From an uncultured Gammaproteobacteria bacterium (GTDB taxonomy: Bacteria; Pseudomonadota; Gammaproteobacteria; Pseudomonadales; Pseudohongiellaceae), in the NCBI GenBank assembly GCA_913060695.1, contig CAJXUA010000001.1, positions 186,001 to 250,000 on the forward strand: DNA of 64,000 bases, in the 5' to 3' direction. The notes under the pieces were generated by a model, which was not told where the DNA came from, searched no databases, and worked only from the letters and a program-made list of their open reading frames with translations. Below, piece by piece: positions 1 through 8,154 of the stretch. The position numbers and the translations under genes are program-made. Position 1 is the first letter of the stretch, and every line of letters begins with the position of its first letter.

Positions 1-2332
1 TTTGCACGACACTTGCCAGTGCACTGCGCTCGGCAGTGCTCAGGTCGCGCCATGCCGGCATCGCAGAACCGTGTACGCCGTTCCACAGGACATCCGCCAA
101 CATGCTGCGGGTGTACTCGCGTACCGCAAGATTCTTAGGCTGAGGTTCCAGCCACTGCGCCGCAACACCGTCTCCTTGCGCTTGGTCGCCGTGACAGCCG
201 GCGCAGTTGTTCAGCCAAAGGCTTTGGCCTAATGCCAGATCTCCGCTATCCGCTAAAGAAGGGGCGTTGCCCCGCATTCGAGTGCGGGCCGGGTGTGCAT
301 TTAGCAAGGGGGCGTCGAAGGACATCTGTGCCCAACGATTGTCCGGAGCAGCGGCGCGTGCAGCCTCGTCGCCCTCGGGGTAAGCAAGCTCTCGGGCTCG
401 CCCTAATGAGTCGATGTAAGCCACGAGATCCTGTGCGTCTCGCTTAGGACGTGTAGCACTGCCGTCGAATAACTGTGTATAGGCGGGCATTATCGAGGCG
501 GGCACAAGTGCGCGGGGATCATATAGGTGCGCATATTGCCAGTCTGCTGTACGCGTGCCCCCCGCGCGACTCAGGTCTGGGCCTATGCGACGGGTACCAA
601 GCATGTGCGGAAACTCCAAGCGACCTTCCCAAGCGAGGGTGGGAGCGCCGAAGCGAGCGATGTCTGCCTCGGTGTAGCGGACCTGCTGGCTATGACAATA
701 GGAGCAGCCTTCACGGCCGTAGACGTCGCGGCCACGAGCCTCGGCGGCGGTGTAGGGTAGAGGGCTGCCTGGCGCCATCGCCACACTCTGCTGCTCCAAC
801 ACCTGTCTCGGTAAGAGGCCTAGTAGTGATACGGAGAGCACGAAGAACACAATGCCCGCAGCGCAGGCGACCACATAGGACATTGTCAGGCCACGGGAAG
901 AGGTGTGCAGCTCGGAATGGGACGCTAGTGAATCTGTTTTCTGCGTTATGTGTGAAGCCGCAAGGGCTTGTGCGCCCGCGCCTCGCTCTCCTGTCACCAT
1001 GCCAATCAATAAGACGATAAAGCCAGTGGCGACGGGGATGGCCGAAATAGAACGCACGATCCAGTAGGGGCGAGAGGCCTGCAGGGATTCGATCCAAGGA
1101 GAGCCGTCTTGCCATAGCTGTCCCTGCACGATCCCGGCGAGCGTGAGATCGATGACCATGATGCTTATGCCGACTACGAGCAGCCAATAGGCCCACTCGA
1201 AAGCCTTCGCGTTATAGCGCGCCTGCGGCATGCGCTGCCATGCATGTAATATGCCGCCGATAGCGGCGAAGGTAGCGAAGCCGAGCATGGCCAAATGCGA
1301 GTGGCCGATTACCCAGTCGGTAAAATGTACCGCTTGGTTCAGACTCATATTGGCTTGCATGGAACCCTGGATACTCACGATCAAATAGAACACGACCGCC
1401 ATCGAAACGAAACGCAGGCCAATATCCTTAGGAATTAGCCCCGCCCCACGTTGGGAGAGCATGAGGTTGCTGACGACTATGATTACCACTACGCCCAATA
1501 GGAAAGAGGCGAGGATTGCCGTCATCTGCGCTTCCATAGGGATCACGGAGAAGATGTAGTGATGGGTGCCATTGAGGGGGTAGAGGAAGAACAATCCCCA
1601 GAAGCCCAACATGGAAAGGAAATGGCTGAAGATCGGTTTGCCTGTGGAGGCAGGAATAACGAAATAAAGAATCGCGAGCGCCATTGGGGTGACGAATAGA
1701 CCAACCGCGTCATGAATCCACAGGCCACTGAACGCGGCGCCAGCGGCACCGGGTACGAACTCAGGGGCGAAGTTGCCCATAGGATAAGAGAGGAGGGTGA
1801 ATACTAGACCCCCAATAAGATACCAGCTTGAAACATAGAGATCGGTGACGCCGCGGCGGATGAAGGGCGGTAAGAACTGAAACGCCGCCAGCGCTAAGCC
1901 TACGATAACGAAGACGTCGACTGCCATGGGGAACTCGGCCCATTCCAGTGGCTGACTAACGCCGGACAATACGAGTATCCAGCCGGGAATCATGACTGCG
2001 AAGTTCCAGATGCCGAACAGCCATAGCCCTAATTTTCGACTCGTGACGGGGCGGCCGCTTAGCACTGGTACCGCATGGTACATAAAGGCGAGGAAGGCAT
2101 TGCCTAGCCAGCCCAGCATGATGCCTTGTGTGTGGGCGTAACGCATGCGCCCCCAGCCTGGCAGCCAATCGGCAGTGAAATTGGGGTAGATAAACTGCAG
2201 GGAAATAATGATGCCGAAAGTAACAGCGATGAGTAGCGCGAAGAGTGCTGCGTAGGCATGTGCGCGTATCAGCAAGCTATCTACTTCGACCTTAGCCGAT
2301 CGATTGGTTTCTTGAGCTATTGCTTGGTTCAC
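1..2332 (-). CDS. C-family heme-copper oxidase: CcoN-like core fused to CcoO-like and class I cytochrome c domains (3' end outside window)
   Basis: Probable terminal oxidase reducing O2 at the inner membrane. No stop codon is met; 777 codons lie in the window. It starts at GTG 2332, with AAGGGGA about 9 bases upstream; the nearer ATG hits an in-frame stop after three codons. The CcoN-like core carries H67 and H346 (low-spin heme), H344 (heme b3), the copper ligands H207, H257 and H258, and Y251 placed 44 residues after H207, as in CcoN. That tyrosine argues for an oxygen reductase rather than a NO reductase. A transmembrane helix near 484-507 leads to a CcoO-like domain with CSYCH at 543-547 and a RIGPDLSRAGG stretch. 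A further cytochrome c domain has CAGCH at 710-714 and a likely Met ligand in the GSAMPAW stretch near 755-761. A normal ccoNOQP operon lies 10 kb away, so this would be a second C-family oxidase. More domains may follow outside the window. Confidence 0.88.
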   Translation of the reverse strand, partial: MNQAIAQETNRSAKVEVDSLLIRAHAYAALFALLIAVTFGIIISLQFIYPNFTADWLPGWGRMRYAHTQGIMLGWLGNAFLAFMYHAVPVLSGRPVTSRKLGLWLFGIWNFAVMIPGWILVLSGVSQPLEWAEFPMAVDVFVIVGLALAAFQFLPPFIRRGVTDLYVSSWYLIGGLVFTLLSYPMGNFAPEFVPGAAGAAFSGLWIHDAVGLFVTPMALAILYFVIPASTGKPIFSHFLSMLGFWGLFFLYPLNGTHHYIFSVIPMEAQMTAILASFLLGVVVIIVVSNLMLSQRGAGLIPKDIGLRFVSMAVVFYLIVSIQGSMQANMSLNQAVHFTDWVIGHSHLAMLGFATFAAIGGILHAWQRMPQARYNAKAFEWAYWLLVVGISIMVIDLTLAGIVQGQLWQDGSPWIESLQASRPYWIVRSISAIPVATGFIVLLIGMVTGERGAGAQALAASHITQKTDSLASHSELHTSSRGLTMSYVVACAAGIVFFVLSVSLLGLLPRQVLEQQSVAMAPGSPLPYTAAEARGRDVYGREGCSYCHSQQVRYTEADIARFGAPTLAWEGRLEFPHMLGTRRIGPDLSRAGGTRTADWQYAHLYDPRALVPASIMPAYTQLFDGSATRPKRDAQDLVAYIDSLGRARELAYPEGDEAARAAAPDNRWAQMSFDAPLLNAHPARTRMRGNAPSLADSGDLALGQSLWLNNCAGCHGDQAQGDGVAAQWLEPQPKNLAVREYTRSMLADVLWNGVHGSAMPAWRDLSTAERSALASVVQ

Positions 2333-2422
2333 TGCGTCATTCCCCTTAATTATTTTTGTGGAGCTTTAGTCGGTCGCCGCGGGTATGCATTGCGAAGCCT
2401 TAAGTAAACGTAATGTGCAAAG

Positions 2423-3430
2423 TTATTCCGGATTGTTTTCCTGTGCATTTTCGATCATGGCATCATAATCGTGACGTCTGGCGCCTCCTAGGCTGCCTGT
2501 CACGGAATGATTACCTTCATGGCAGGCATACTCGTAGATTTTCTCTCCTGCTGGCAGGGCACGTAGAGGTATCTCGGCTGTCCAGCTCTGGGAGTAGGCC
2601 TTAGGGTCGTTGATCGTCACTCGGTAATTAATCTGCTGGCCCGACTCTATGCTAAACCACTCGGTAGTCGTCATCGCGGAGGTGGAGCCGCGGAAGCTCT
2701 GCTGAGGATGAATCTTATCGGTATTCACTACGAGTGTATCGCCCTCCCAATGCCCTACCGAGTCGCCCATCCAGCGCAGCATGTTTGCAGGCAATGCTTC
2801 CCCGTCAATGCGGATAATGCGCGCGTCGTTGACCATCTCGGTCATGATCATCATGTAGTGCTCAGTCTGCACGATCTGGTAAACGCTGTTGTAGATCATG
2901 GGGATCATGGGCGGGCCAGCGGTAGAAAGAACTGAGAGTAGGCAGCGCTCACCTACCGTGCGCACCTCCGGGCCATCGAACTCGTCCACACCAGGCCGCG
3001 CAAGCATCAACGCGCGCCAATCCTGAGGCGAGCCTTCCTTCACGGGAATGCGGCCATTGGGCGGGTCGATTACTAGTGAGGTGCGAGCCTCTCCATTAAC
3101 CGTTACGACGTTCGAGTCTGGAAAGCGCCAGTCCGCCTCCAATCCAATCGGGGCACCGGCGGGCGGCGCTGCTCGCTTAGGGTCAATTGCAGCCGAGTCT
3201 CGCTCGAAGCGCGCAATGGAATCCTGCACTCTCTGTTGGGCCTCCTCGACCGAGAAGGCGCGTTTTTCGCCAAGCGTCTCAGGTCGCTCCAGTGGTGTCT
3301 GCGTGGCGTTGGTCCAGATGCCCTGGAAATCGGGCCGCCCATTGGGAGTGCGGGCTATGTCTTGTGCTAGGGCAGAAGCGCTAAGTAGGAATAGTGTGCT
3401 GATTGCCACATTGCGTAGAGGTCTATTCAT
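2423..3430 (-). CDS. Exported protein of unknown function
   Basis: 335 residues starting at ATG 3430. The first 22 or so residues form a clear Sec signal peptide ending in SALAQ, so the product should be periplasmic or outer-membrane associated. Just after it comes the stretch RTPNGRPDFQGIW, an opening I recognise from uncharacterised exported proteins of marine gammaproteobacteria and Acidobacteria, where they often occur in many copies. No catalytic motif is evident; there are only two cysteines in the mature part and no heme motif. The gene lies between the fused oxidase (about 90 bp downstream) and serB (18 bp upstream, same strand), so it may be cotranscribed with serB. Function unknown. 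Confidence 0.8.
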   Translation of the reverse strand: MNRPLRNVAISTLFLLSASALAQDIARTPNGRPDFQGIWTNATQTPLERPETLGEKRAFSVEEAQQRVQDSIARFERDSAAIDPKRAAPPAGAPIGLEADWRFPDSNVVTVNGEARTSLVIDPPNGRIPVKEGSPQDWRALMLARPGVDEFDGPEVRTVGERCLLSVLSTAGPPMIPMIYNSVYQIVQTEHYMMIMTEMVNDARIIRIDGEALPANMLRWMGDSVGHWEGDTLVVNTDKIHPQQSFRGSTSAMTTTEWFSIESGQQINYRVTINDPKAYSQSWTAEIPLRALPAGEKIYEYACHEGNHSVTGSLGGARRHDYDAMIENAQENNPE

Positions 3431-3448
3431 ATGAGCTGCCCATATCTG

Positions 3449-4660
3449 TTAATACCCCTCGCGATCACGGAATCCTAGAAGGTAGAGAATGCCGTCTAGG
3501 CCGAGATTCGAGATCGCTTGCTTGGCCGACTGTTTGACGAGTGGCTTGGCACGGAAGGCGATGCCTAGGCCTGCAATGGACAGCATCGGCAGGTCGTTCG
3601 CCCCGTCGCCCACCGCAATGGTCTGTTCTAGGCTGATGCCTTCACGCTCGGCAATCTCGCGCAGTAGGTCTGCCTTGCGTTGGCCATCCACGATGGGTAA
3701 TTCGACCTCGCCCGTGACCAACCCATCCTTGATAGGCAGGGTATTTGCGTAGACGTAGTCGATACCGAGCCGCTTCTGCAGGCGCTCGGCGAAATAGGTG
3801 AAGCCGCCGGAGAGGATGGCGGTCTTATAACCTAGGCGGCGCAGCTGCACGATCAGGGTTTCCGCCCCTTCGGTCAGGCGCAGGGTTTGGGAGACCTCTT
3901 CTAGTGTGGACTCCGGTAGGCCCTTAAGCAGCGCCATGCGTTCGCGGAAGCTGCTCTGGAAATCCAGCTCGCCGCGCATCGCGCGCTCGGTGATTTCCGC
4001 CACCTGTGCGCCTACTCCTGCGGCCTTCGCGAGCTCGTCGATCACCTCGGCATCGATCAAGGTAGAGTCCATATCAAAGACTACCAAGCGGCGGTTGCGA
4101 CGGTAGAGAGTGTCTAATTGGAAGGCGATGTCGACATTGAGCTCCTGCGCTATCGAGAGGAAATCGCCGCGCAATTGCTCCGGGTCGGCGGGTTCGCCGC
4201 GCACCGAGAACTCGATGCAGGCCTTGCCCTTATCGGCGGGCAGGTCGTCGGGTATGCGGCCAGATAGTCGGTCGATGTGGTCGATATTGAGATTGTGCCG
4301 AGCGGTGATGGTGCTGACCCGCGCGATATGCTCGGCAGTCACGCGCCGGGCCAAGAGGGTTACGATGTGGCGGGATTTGCCCTGACCACTGACCCAGTGG
4401 GCGTAGTCCTCTGCACTGATAGGTGTGAACTTAACCTGCTGGTCGAGCTCGGAGGCACGAAACAATACATCCTTGAGGACATCGGTTTTTTCAACACCGC
4501 CGCTCATCTCTGCGAGTATGCCGAAGGAGAGCGTGTCGTGAATCACTGCCTGGCCAATATCCAGAATTGAGACCTCTGAGCGCGACAAAATGCCTGTAAT
4601 CGCCGCCGTAAGCCCTGGGCGGTCAGGCCCGGTGATATTGATCAGAACTATTTCCTTCAC
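3449..4660 (-). CDS. serB: Phosphoserine phosphatase SerB with N-terminal ACT-type domain
   Basis: Last step of serine biosynthesis: hydrolyses O-phosphoserine to serine, in the cytoplasm. 403 residues. The N-terminal half begins with GPDRPGLTAAI, typical of an ACT regulatory domain; a second ACT-like stretch surrounds residues 95-185. The HAD phosphatase domain starts near residue 190 with the nucleophile motif FDMDSTLID, followed by SGGF (motif II) and GDGANDLPML (motif III with the Mg-binding aspartates). The length fits the two-ACT SerB of Pseudomonas and relatives rather than the roughly 320-residue enterobacterial form. The start is GTG 4660, with AAGGAG nine bases upstream. All catalytic motifs are intact. 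Confidence 0.95.
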   Translation of the reverse strand: MKEIVLINITGPDRPGLTAAITGILSRSEVSILDIGQAVIHDTLSFGILAEMSGGVEKTDVLKDVLFRASELDQQVKFTPISAEDYAHWVSGQGKSRHIVTLLARRVTAEHIARVSTITARHNLNIDHIDRLSGRIPDDLPADKGKACIEFSVRGEPADPEQLRGDFLSIAQELNVDIAFQLDTLYRRNRRLVVFDMDSTLIDAEVIDELAKAAGVGAQVAEITERAMRGELDFQSSFRERMALLKGLPESTLEEVSQTLRLTEGAETLIVQLRRLGYKTAILSGGFTYFAERLQKRLGIDYVYANTLPIKDGLVTGEVELPIVDGQRKADLLREIAEREGISLEQTIAVGDGANDLPMLSIAGLGIAFRAKPLVKQSAKQAISNLGLDGILYLLGFRDREGY

Positions 4661-4728
4661 GCCAGTTTTCTCCTTAGACCCATGGTTTCGAGGGCGCGTA
4701 TTGTATCTGCGTGAGTGAGATCAATACC

Positions 4729-4754
4729 AGCTTCCCGGACACAGCCGGAAAGCT
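4729..4754 (-). terminator. Possible hairpin terminator after the PD40 protein gene
   Basis: A 10-bp inverted repeat with one mismatch (AGCTTTCCGG / CCGGGAAGCT read on the minus strand) and a 6-base loop lies between the 4820 stop and serB. It lacks a strong U tract, so this is a weak call. Confidence 0.3.
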
Positions 4755-4819
4755 AGTTTGAGGGTGATACAACAGCGCTAGAGAGGCTGCGGATTTCGCG
4801 ACCCTGCGTATTGCCTCGC

Positions 4820-5791
4820 TCAACGGCCCGGCAAATTGGCTTTATTGGTCCAGAAAATGTCGATATTGCCAAGGCTGTTGTCGCTGCGGGTAGAGAACCA
4901 AGTGATGGAGTCGCCCCCTGGCGGGAGGGCCGGGCACATGTCTGCGCCCGCCGTGTTGATCTTAGGGCCTAGATTGTGCGCCTCGCCCCAGGCATTTTTG
5001 CCCTGCTGCATTGCGCCCCAGATATCCATACCGCCGTAACCACCCGGGCGGGCAGAGCTGAAGTACACCATGCCGTCCTTGTCTTGAGAGAAGTGAAACT
5101 CTTCTGCTGCGGTATTGATGTTGGGGCCTTGGTTGACCGGGGTCATCCACTCTCCGTTCGCGTCTTGGTTCGAGCAATAGATGTCCGAGCCGCCATAGCC
5201 GCCAGCACGTTTCGAGGCGAAACACAGAGTCTGCCCGTCTTGCAGGATCGCGGGGCAGTGCTCGTCTCCCTCGTTCGTACTGATAGGGAAGCCTATCAGC
5301 TCTGGCGTGGTCCAATTGCCGTTCACCTTGCGGGTGATAAACAGATCGTTGTTATTGCGAGGACTGGTAGTGGCGCTGCGGTCGGACTTGAAGTAGATGG
5401 TGTTGCCGTCGGCGCTAATCCAAGGTTCGCGATCGTCGCCAAGCCGCAATGGGTCGACGTCGGTTGCCGGAGCCGCATTCACAGGCAGACCCATGTTCAC
5501 TGGTGTGTTCCAGCTACCTGTTTCCTCATTGAAAGTGGCAATGTAAAGGTCCTTAGGGTCGCCGGGGGCAACGGCCATGTCTTCTCTTGCGCTGCAATAG
5601 ACCATGGTGCCGTCATCGGCGAAGCTCAGCTCTCCCTCTGCCCACATCGTGTTGATTGGGGCCCCGAAATTATGAACGGCAAGATCGACCCAACTATCAT
5701 CTGCGGCTTGGCTGGCATTGCCCACTAGACCTGCGCTCAACGCGACTGCCACGAGTAAATGCTTGCGTAATCCTCTGCTTGAATTGTTCAT
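4820..5791 (-). CDS. Exported PD40/TolB-type beta-propeller protein
   Basis: 323 residues from ATG 5791, chosen because GGAG lies 10 bases upstream; the in-frame ATG at 5821 would put ten charged or aromatic residues before the signal peptide. The Sec signal ends near SQAADD. The mature protein has recurring PD40 motifs of the form EPWISADGNTIYFKSDR, CPAILQDGQTLCFASKR, HFSQDKDGMVYFSSARPGG and ALPPGGDSITWFSTR. Each ends in S-x-R followed by GGYGG and DI(Y/W), the hallmark of TolB-like WD40 propellers. No OmpA or TPR domain is attached. These proteins probably bind peptides or surface ligands; the real partner is unknown. The neighbouring 5836 gene is on the same strand. Confidence 0.82.
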   Translation of the reverse strand: MNNSSRGLRKHLLVAVALSAGLVGNASQAADDSWVDLAVHNFGAPINTMWAEGELSFADDGTMVYCSAREDMAVAPGDPKDLYIATFNEETGSWNTPVNMGLPVNAAPATDVDPLRLGDDREPWISADGNTIYFKSDRSATTSPRNNNDLFITRKVNGNWTTPELIGFPISTNEGDEHCPAILQDGQTLCFASKRAGGYGGSDIYCSNQDANGEWMTPVNQGPNINTAAEEFHFSQDKDGMVYFSSARPGGYGGMDIWGAMQQGKNAWGEAHNLGPKINTAGADMCPALPPGGDSITWFSTRSDNSLGNIDIFWTNKANLPGR

Positions 5792-5835
5792 AATGCTCGG
5801 TCTCCAAATTACTTTGTGCATAAGTGAACTGTGTT

Positions 5836-6402
5836 TCAGTCGCTTAGTTTTGCGCGAACTGCTGGTTCTAAGCTGCTTAGGCCCCAGGACTTACCCGTGG
5901 CGATCGCAGACTCCAGAGGCGCACCATTAGTCTCGCCAGCAGTTAGTGCTCGCAAAGCGCCTACGCGGTTACTGCTTGCGCAATGCACCAGCAATGGCTG
6001 ACCGTTGAGGCTGCTCAGCAATTCGTTCAGTTGCTGCGCATTCTCGCTACTGACACCCTCGGCACCCGCTACTGGAATATTGTGATACTCCATGCCCAAA
6101 GATTTCACGTAGGCCGCTTCGTCCCAGTCTTGCTCACTAGTAGGGCGCAGATTGATGATGTGTTTGACGCCAGAGTTGGCGAGTAACTGCAGCTGCTCCT
6201 GCGTGGGTTGTCCGCTCGCAAACACGTTCGCTTCGGGGTTGGTTAGATTGAGTATCTCCGCATTGCTGATAGCGGTGTTGTCGACCTGTTGCGCGCTTGC
6301 GAAAGATGTCAGCAGTGCAAATACGGCGGATACGAAAAGTGTGCTGAAGGTCCTGCCGCGGCCAATATGGCTAGCTGCGCGCGCGTTTCTGATCGTGTGC
6401 AT
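5836..6402 (-). CDS. Exported dual-specificity-phosphatase-like protein (DUF442/BLH type)
   Basis: 188 residues, ATG 6402 with AAAGGA 8 bases upstream. A long cationic N-terminus and hydrophobic segment ending in SFASAQQ indicates export. The mature part matches the DUF442, beta-lactamase-hydrolase-like phosphatase fold: FASGQPTQEQL, then GVKHIINLRP, then HCASSNRVGA, which is the C-x5-R phosphate-binding loop with the catalytic cysteine and arginine both present. Such proteins are usually cytoplasmic or fused to sulfide-metabolism domains; a stand-alone exported form is less common. Substrate unknown. Located 45 bp upstream of the PD40 gene and probably in the same transcript. Confidence 0.82.
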   Translation of the reverse strand: MHTIRNARAASHIGRGRTFSTLFVSAVFALLTSFASAQQVDNTAISNAEILNLTNPEANVFASGQPTQEQLQLLANSGVKHIINLRPTSEQDWDEAAYVKSLGMEYHNIPVAGAEGVSSENAQQLNELLSSLNGQPLLVHCASSNRVGALRALTAGETNGAPLESAIATGKSWGLSSLEPAVRAKLSD

Positions 6403-6514
6403 AATATTTCCTTTAGTGTATGGCTATGATTGGGATTTAGTCGTTAATCTGCCAGATTCGAGTAGTAAGTTCATCCACTAAATTAACTAAAATTGTCTGT
6501 ATTGGAGTGCTCAT

Positions 6515-7117
6515 CTAGTTGCCATCGGTAAAGACTGGCATCGCACCCATCTCCCACAGAATAACGGTTGCTCCGAGTAGCGCGACCATCAGCACTAGGC
6601 CTACCGCAACTGTTGCGCTGGCGAAAAGGAAACCCCTCTCTTTCGGCATGTCATAGACGATTGGGATGCCGATATACAGTAGATACAGCGTATAGGCCGC
6701 TGCGGCAGTGCCGACGATCATGTCCAGCCAAAGCACGGGGTATAAACCCGTGATTCCGACAAGAAACATGGGAGTGCACATATAGGCGGCGACACCAATT
6801 GCCCGGGAGATGTCGTTGTTCTTGCCGTCGTAAGTCTTCGCCATCCAATAGATCATATAGCCTAGAAAGCCGATGCTAAGGAGAATGGCGATGTAGAACA
6901 GGCCCATGATCTGCGCCGCGGAGCTCGAGGTTAAGAGAATCGTGCGACCGCCTAGCACCCAGCCGATCTGCGAGGCGCCATACCACCACGCAAGCGGCGG
7001 GAGAATCGCGATCCAAATGAGGAAGCGCAAATATTGCCCCACTATAGAATGGGACTCGTCACGAATCCGCGACCACTCTTGATGGGGTTTGCTCAATAAT
7101 CCGAGAATGTGTTTCAT
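6515..7117 (-). CDS. Yip1-family inner-membrane protein
   Basis: 200 residues from ATG 7117 with TTAGGAG close upstream. It opens with LLSKPHQEWSRIRDE, the amphipathic lead typical of bacterial Yip1-domain proteins. Five hydrophobic segments follow, around residues 30-50, 65-88, 105-125, 128-150 and 165-190, with a charged loop MAKTYDGKNNDISRAI between helices two and three. Bacterial members are integral membrane proteins of unknown function. The gene is separated from the cco operon downstream end by 85 bp on the same strand, so read-through is possible. Confidence 0.85.
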   Translation of the reverse strand: MKHILGLLSKPHQEWSRIRDESHSIVGQYLRFLIWIAILPPLAWWYGASQIGWVLGGRTILLTSSSAAQIMGLFYIAILLSIGFLGYMIYWMAKTYDGKNNDISRAIGVAAYMCTPMFLVGITGLYPVLWLDMIVGTAAAAYTLYLLYIGIPIVYDMPKERGFLFASATVAVGLVLMVALLGATVILWEMGAMPVFTDGN

Positions 7118-7201
7118 TGCTTTCTCCTAAACTCAGCTAAGATTTCTAATTCTATGTTTACGGTAAAACGACATGCCGGGGTTTGCCCGCACGTTTCAAT
7201 G

Positions 7202-7957
7202 TTAGTGGCTATGTAGAGCTGGGCTTATGCCTAGCAGCATATAGAGAGTGACTAAGCCGAGTAGTATCATCGCGGCACCAGCACACCTCTTTACTAAGGG
7301 TTGTGCCAGAGCCTTTCCGGCAACTTGCAGCAAGCCTCCTGCGCTCAATACGAATGGCATCGTGCCGAGCCCGAAACTGGCCATCATCGCCGCTGCCTTG
7401 CCAACGCTGCCGGAGGCGAGCGCTAAGCCCAGCACGCTGTAAACGATGCCGCAGGGCAAAAAGCCCCATAAAGCCCCGGCGAAGAGTTTGTTCGGGCCGC
7501 TACCCATGTCGATGCGTCCGAACATGCGCAGCGCTGGATGCCACAGGCGCGCCCCTAAGGCTTCAAGTTGTGCCAAGCCTCGCCACCAGCCCGCTATGTA
7601 CAGTCCAATCGCAACCATCAGCATAGCGCTGAGGCCGCGCAGCAACACTCCTGGCAATGGACCGAAAGAACCTATGACCATGCCAATGCCTCCCGCGCTA
7701 GCTCCTAGTAGGACATAAGCAAGAAGCTTACCGCTGCCAAATAAGAAGGCATCGTTTACTGCCCCAACCGAAACGGGGCTTGCTGAGCTCTGTGCTGGGC
7801 CTCCTGCCGAGACCATGCGGATGGGCTGGGCTTGGCTGAGAGCCTGCTTGCTGCGCTGCGCACTCATGAGCAGTGCGGTCGCAATGCTGCCGCACATGCC
7901 GATGCAGTGTGGGGCGCTTAGCAAGCCTAGGCTGAAGGCTATAAACAGGTCGCTCAT
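7202..7957 (-). CDS. SafE/TauE-type (UreH-like) membrane protein of the cbb3 operon
   Basis: 251 residues with six or so transmembrane helices. The N-terminal stretch GLLSAPHCIGMCGSIA has the HC-x3-C arrangement typical of the membrane family found at the end of ccoGHIS operons, and the GFLPCGIVY motif recurs in the second half. The family is implicated in copper handling or maturation of cbb3 oxidase, but its transported substrate is not proved. The ATG at 7957 overlaps the ccoS stop in an ATGA arrangement, which implies translational coupling. A roughly 40-residue hydrophilic insertion after helix 1 (about residues 32-68) is rich in Ser, Gln and Ala. Confidence 0.88.
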   Translation of the reverse strand: MSDLFIAFSLGLLSAPHCIGMCGSIATALLMSAQRSKQALSQAQPIRMVSAGGPAQSSASPVSVGAVNDAFLFGSGKLLAYVLLGASAGGIGMVIGSFGPLPGVLLRGLSAMLMVAIGLYIAGWWRGLAQLEALGARLWHPALRMFGRIDMGSGPNKLFAGALWGFLPCGIVYSVLGLALASGSVGKAAAMMASFGLGTMPFVLSAGGLLQVAGKALAQPLVKRCAGAAMILLGLVTLYMLLGISPALHSH

Positions 7958-8151
7958 CGAGGGGCATCCTCCTTTGCGCTTGAGTCAGGCGATTTCTTCG
8001 CCGCGACCTTCTCATCTTCGTCGAACAAGATGCTATAGGCCTGTTTGTCTAAGTCTTCAAATTGATCGTTGCGTGCAGACCATAGGAAAGCCCAAATGGA
8101 AATACCTACAAGGACGATGGTCACGGGTATGAGTATAAGAAACAGTTCCAT
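7954..8151 (-). CDS. ccoS: Cbb3 oxidase maturation protein CcoS
   Basis: 65 residues: one N-terminal transmembrane helix (about residues 3-25), followed by WSARNDQFEDLDKQAYSILF, the conserved CcoS signature of an aromatic/acidic stretch directly after the helix. CcoS is needed for cofactor insertion, copper and heme, into CcoN. It lies 3 bp after ccoI and overlaps the downstream SafE-type gene by 4 bp, as expected for a ccoGHIS cluster. The last 20 residues are a polar tail of no recognised function. Confidence 0.93.
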   Translation of the reverse strand: MELFLILIPVTIVLVGISIWAFLWSARNDQFEDLDKQAYSILFDEDEKVAAKKSPDSSAKEDAPR

Positions 8152-8154
8152 CGT

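Noticed and set aside
475-1196. Overlapping frames on both strands of up to 181 codons
   Set aside because: They lie over the fused oxidase, whose minus-strand frame has a continuous domain structure through this region.
1-2332. Reading the fused oxidase as a nitric oxide reductase NorB
   Set aside because: The helix tyrosine and ligand spacing are those of C-family oxygen reductases.
4976-5728. 250-codon plus-strand frame
   Set aside because: It is antisense to the PD40 protein, whose repeats are clear; the plus-strand translation has no domain or start context.
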